Position numbers and translations under genes: made by a program. From Canna indica (Eukaryota; Streptophyta; Magnoliopsida; Zingiberales; Cannaceae), in the NCBI GenBank assembly GCA_034359265.1, contig CP136896.1:35826001-35890000 (forward strand): a stretch of DNA of 64,000 nt. Reading direction: 5' to 3'. The notes beneath the pieces were generated by a model that searched no databases, was not told the origin of the DNA, and saw only the letters and a program-made list of their open reading frames with translations. This document shows positions 61,139 through 64,000 of this stretch, one piece after another. Every line of letters starts with the position of its first letter. Position 1 is the first letter of the stretch.

Positions 61139-62751
61139 GCCGATACCCCGAAGTTCAATCAGTCTGCTTCGTTCAAGATTCTATTCGAAAAATAGTGCAA
61201 TTCTGTGCATTAGTCTGTCGAGAATAACTCGATTAACAACTTCTCCCATCGCAGTGAATGTTCTGGAGTCGCTCGGTACTCAGATTACTGGGCGTTTCGA
61301 GCCGATACCCCGAAGTTCAATCAGTCGGCCTCGTTCAAAATCAATTCGAAAAATCGTGCAATTCTTTGTATTATTCTGTCAAAAATAACTCGATTAACAA
61401 CTTCTCCCATCACAGTGAATGTTCTGGAGTCGCTCGGGACTCAGATTACAGGGCGTTTCGAGCCGATACCCCGAAGTTTAATCAGTCGGCATCGTTCAAG
61501 ATCTATTCGAAAAATCATGCAATTCTTTGCATTAGTCTGTCAAAAATAACTCGATTAACAACTTCTCCCATCATAGTTAATGTTCTGGAGTCGCTCGGGA
61601 CTCAGATTACAGGGCATTTCGAGCCGATACCCCGAAGTTTAATCAGTCGGCATCGTTCAAGATCTATTCGAAAAATCATGCAATTCTTTGCATTAGTCTG
61701 TCAAAAATAACTCGATTAACAACTTCTCCCATCATAGTTAATGTTCTGGAGTCGCTCGGGACTCAGATTACAGGGCGTTTCGAGCCGATACCCCGAAGTT
61801 CAATCAGTTGGCTTCGTTCAAGATTCTATTCGAAAAATCGTGCAATTATGTGCATTAGTCTGTCAAAAATAACTCGATCAACAACTTCTCCCATCACAGT
61901 GAATGTTCTGGAGTCGCTCGGTACTCAGATTACTAGGCGTTTCGAGCTGATACCCCGAAGTTCAATCAGTCGGCATCGTTCAAGATCTATTAGAAAAATC
62001 ATGCAATTCTTTGCATTAGTCTGTCAAAAATAACTCGATTAACAACTTCTCCCATCACAGTGAATGTTCTGGAGTCGCTCGGGACTCAGATTACAGGGCG
62101 TTTCGAGCCGATACCCCGAAGTTTAATCAGTCGGCATCGTTCAAGATCTATTCGAAAAATCATGCAATTCTTTGCATTAGTCTGTCAAAAATAACTCGAT
62201 TAACAACTTCTCCCATCATAGTTAATGTTCTGGAGTCGCTCGGGACTCAGATTACAGGGCATTTCGAGCCGATACCCCGAAGTTTAATCAGTCGGCATCG
62301 TTCAAGATCTATTCGAAAAATCATGCAATTCTTTGCATTAGTCTGTCAAAAATAACTCGATTAACAACTTCTCCCATCATAGTTAATGTTCTGGAGTCGC
62401 TCGGGACTCAGATTACAGGGCGTTTCGAGCCGATACCCCGAAGTTCAATCAGTTGGCTTCGTTCAAGATTCTATTCGAAAAATCGTGCAATTATGTGCAT
62501 TAGTCTGTCAAAAATAACTCGATCAACAACTTCTCCCATCACAGTGAATGTTCTGGAGTCGCTCGGTACTCAGATTACTAGGCGTTTCGAGCTGATACCC
62601 CGAAGTTCAATCAGTCGGCATCGTTCAAGATCTATTAGAAAAATCATGCAATTCTTTGCATTAGTCTGTCAAAAATAACTCGATTAACAACTTCTCCCAT
62701 CACAGTGAATGTTCTGGAGTCGCTCGGGACTCAGATTACAGGGCGTTTCAA
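61139..62751. repeat. A-B-C-C-G-F with tandem duplication of C-C-G-F (645 bp)
   Basis: A 61139, B 61301, then C 61462, C 61623, G 61784, F 61946 and again C 62107, C 62268, G 62429, F 62591. The unit is 161+161+162+161 = 645 bp. Both copies share the private CTCGATCAACAAC (near 61877 and 62522) and ATTACTAGGCG (near 61931 and 62576), so the duplication is very recent. Confidence 0.93.
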
Positions 62752-63397
62752 GCCGATACCCCAAAGTTCAATCAGTTGGCTTCGTTCAAGATTCTATTCG
62801 AAAAATCGTGCAATTATGTGCATTAGTCTGTCAAAAATAACTCGATTAACAACTTCTCCCATCACAGTGATTGTTCTGGAGTCGCTCGGTACTCAGATTA
62901 CTGGGCGTTTCGAGCTGATACCCCGAAGTTCAATCAGTCGGCATCGTTCAAGATCTATTAGAAAAATCATGCAATTCTTTGCATTAGTCTGTCAAAAATA
63001 ACTCGATTAACAACTTCTCCCATCACAGTGAATGTTCTGGAGTCGCTCGGGACTCAGATTACAGGGCATTTCGAGCCGATACCCCGAAGTTCAATCAGTT
63101 GGCTTCGTTCAAGATTCTATTCGAAAAATCGTGCAATTCTGTGCATTAGTCTGTCAAAAATAACTCGATTAACAACTTCTCCCATCGCAGTGAATGTTCT
63201 GGAGTCGCTCGGTACTCAGATTACTGGGCGTTTCGAGCTGATACCCCGAAGTTCAATCAGTCGGCATCGTTCAAGATCTATTAGAAAAATCATGCAATTC
63301 TTTGCATTAGTCTGTCAAAAATAACTCGATTAACAACTTCTCCCATCACAGTGAATGTTCTGGAGTCGCTCGGGACTCAGATTACAGGGCATTTCGA
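62429..63397. repeat. G-F dimer run, three copies (323 bp unit)
   Basis: G 62429, F 62591, G 62752, F 62914, G 63075, F 63236. The first two G units have the I-like CAATTATGTG and the third has CAATTCTGTG. A shorter G-F-G-F run is at 59525-60170. The dimer pairs one 162-bp and one 161-bp unit, the simplest HOR in the window. Confidence 0.9.
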
Positions 63398-64000
63398 GCC
63401 GATACCCCGAAGTTCAATCAGTCTGCTTCGTTCAAGATTCTATTCGAAAAATAGTGCAATTCTGTGCATTAGTCTGTCGAGAATAACTCGATTAACAACT
63501 TCTCCCATCGCAGTGAATGTTCTGGAGTCGCTCGGTACTCAGATTACTGGGCGTTTCAAGCCGATACCCCGAAGTTCAATCAGTCGGCTTCGTTCAAAAT
63601 CAATTCAAAAAATCATGCAATTATGTGCATTAGTCTGTCAAAAATAACTCGATTAACAACTTCTCCCATCGCAGTGAATGTTCTGGAGTCGCTCGGTACT
63701 CAGATTACTGGGCGTTTCGAGCTGATACCCCGAAGTTCAATCAGTCGACATCGTTCAAGATCTATTCGAAAAATCATGCAATTCTTTGCATTAGTCTGTC
63801 AAAAATAACTCGATTAACAACTTCTCCCATCACAGTGAATGTTCTGGAGTCGCTCGGGACTCAGATTACAGGGCGTTTCGAGCCGATACCCCGAAGTTCA
63901 ATCAGTCTGCTTCGTTCAAGATTCTATTCGAAAAATAGTGCAATTCTGTGCATTAGTCTGTCGAGAATAACTCGATTAACAACTTCTCCCATCGCAGTGA
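63398..64000. repeat. A-I-E then truncated A at the window edge
   Basis: A 63398, I 63560, E 63721, then A 63882 cut after 119 bp by the window end. It matches 60171-60654 and what follows at an offset of 3227 bp. The array continues beyond the window. Confidence 0.92.

Larger units (their letters stand above)
1..64000. repeat. 161/162-bp satellite DNA array (whole window)
   Basis: Seen directly: the same unit of about 161 bp recurs from the first to the last base, always in the same orientation, with no unrelated insert. Starting each monomer at its GCCGATA, GCTGATA, GCCTATA or TCCGATA heptamer gives 396 full units and a partial one at 63882-64000. Units are 161 or 162 bp; three have lost 3 bp. 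One A monomer is about 44% GC. Known of such DNA: long, homogeneous, transposon-free arrays with higher-order structure are typical of active centromeric or pericentromeric satellites. Inference: this is such an array in a eukaryote. The family and species are not recognised. The window covers only part of the array, since both edges cut through it. Confidence 0.98.

Noticed and set aside
120..63808. More than a hundred + strand open frames of 60-160 codons with near-identical translations
   Set aside because: They follow the satellite unit, start and stop at the same place in each monomer, overlap one another in two frames and change with single-base indels between units. I see no recognisable domain and no gene-like context.
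1..64000. CRISPR array
   Set aside because: The repeats are 161/162 bp and directly abut. There are no unique spacers.
1..64000. Transposon or retroelement insertions inside the array
   Set aside because: Monomer starts can be followed without interruption, and every block length equals a sum of 161 and 162 (minus the three 3-bp deletions), leaving no room for an insert.

Overview
The whole 64 kb window is one uninterrupted tandem array of a satellite repeat. I see no single-copy DNA, gene, RNA gene, transposon or inversion. The basic unit is 161 or 162 bp. With each monomer started at its GCCGATA-type heptamer, the window holds 396 complete head-to-tail monomers plus a cut one of 119 bp at the right edge. 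All lie in the same orientation. One representative A monomer is about 44% GC. This is eukaryotic heterochromatic satellite DNA, of the kind found at centromeres or pericentromeres. I do not recognise the family and cannot name the species. CpG is not depleted (11 CpG in the first monomer against about 8 expected from its base composition). That fits a genome with little CpG methylation, such as many invertebrates, better than a vertebrate, but it is weak evidence.

The monomers fall into recurring families, which I label A to I by diagnostic bases about 25 to 80 bases into the unit. A, D and G are 162 bp and carry one extra T near base 41. B, C, E, F, H and I are 161 bp. The families are strung together in repeated multi-monomer blocks (higher-order repeats, HORs) built from a few modules: A-B-H-G-F (807 bp), C-D-E-F (645 bp), A-I-E (484 bp), A-B-C'-D-E (807 bp, or 968 bp with F), A-B-B'-H-G-E (968 bp) and G-F (323 bp). 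Block lengths predicted from the 161/162 bp mix match the measured offsets exactly, which supports the map.

Layout. 1-4838 is a mosaic of A-B-C-D-E-F and A-I-E modules. 4839-16934 is dominated by a 17-monomer HOR of 2742 bp. 16935-30319 is dominated by a 9-monomer HOR of 1452 bp and its shortened forms, with a 22-monomer duplication inside. 30320-36610 is a transition with scrambled E/F units. 35643-42419 is three consecutive copies of a 14-monomer HOR of 2259 bp. 41129-47098 holds a related 14/15-monomer HOR. 47099-57749 has 19- to 26-monomer composite blocks. 57750-64000 is a simpler mosaic without D or H, with C-C-G-F and G-F expansions.

Hybrid monomers at block joints, a one-monomer duplication and shared private mutations show growth by repeated unequal exchange or amplification at many scales. 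The many 60-160 codon open frames on the + strand are by-products of the repeat: 162 is divisible by 3 and 161 is not. I annotate no coding sequence. All coordinates and block strings were derived by hand reading.
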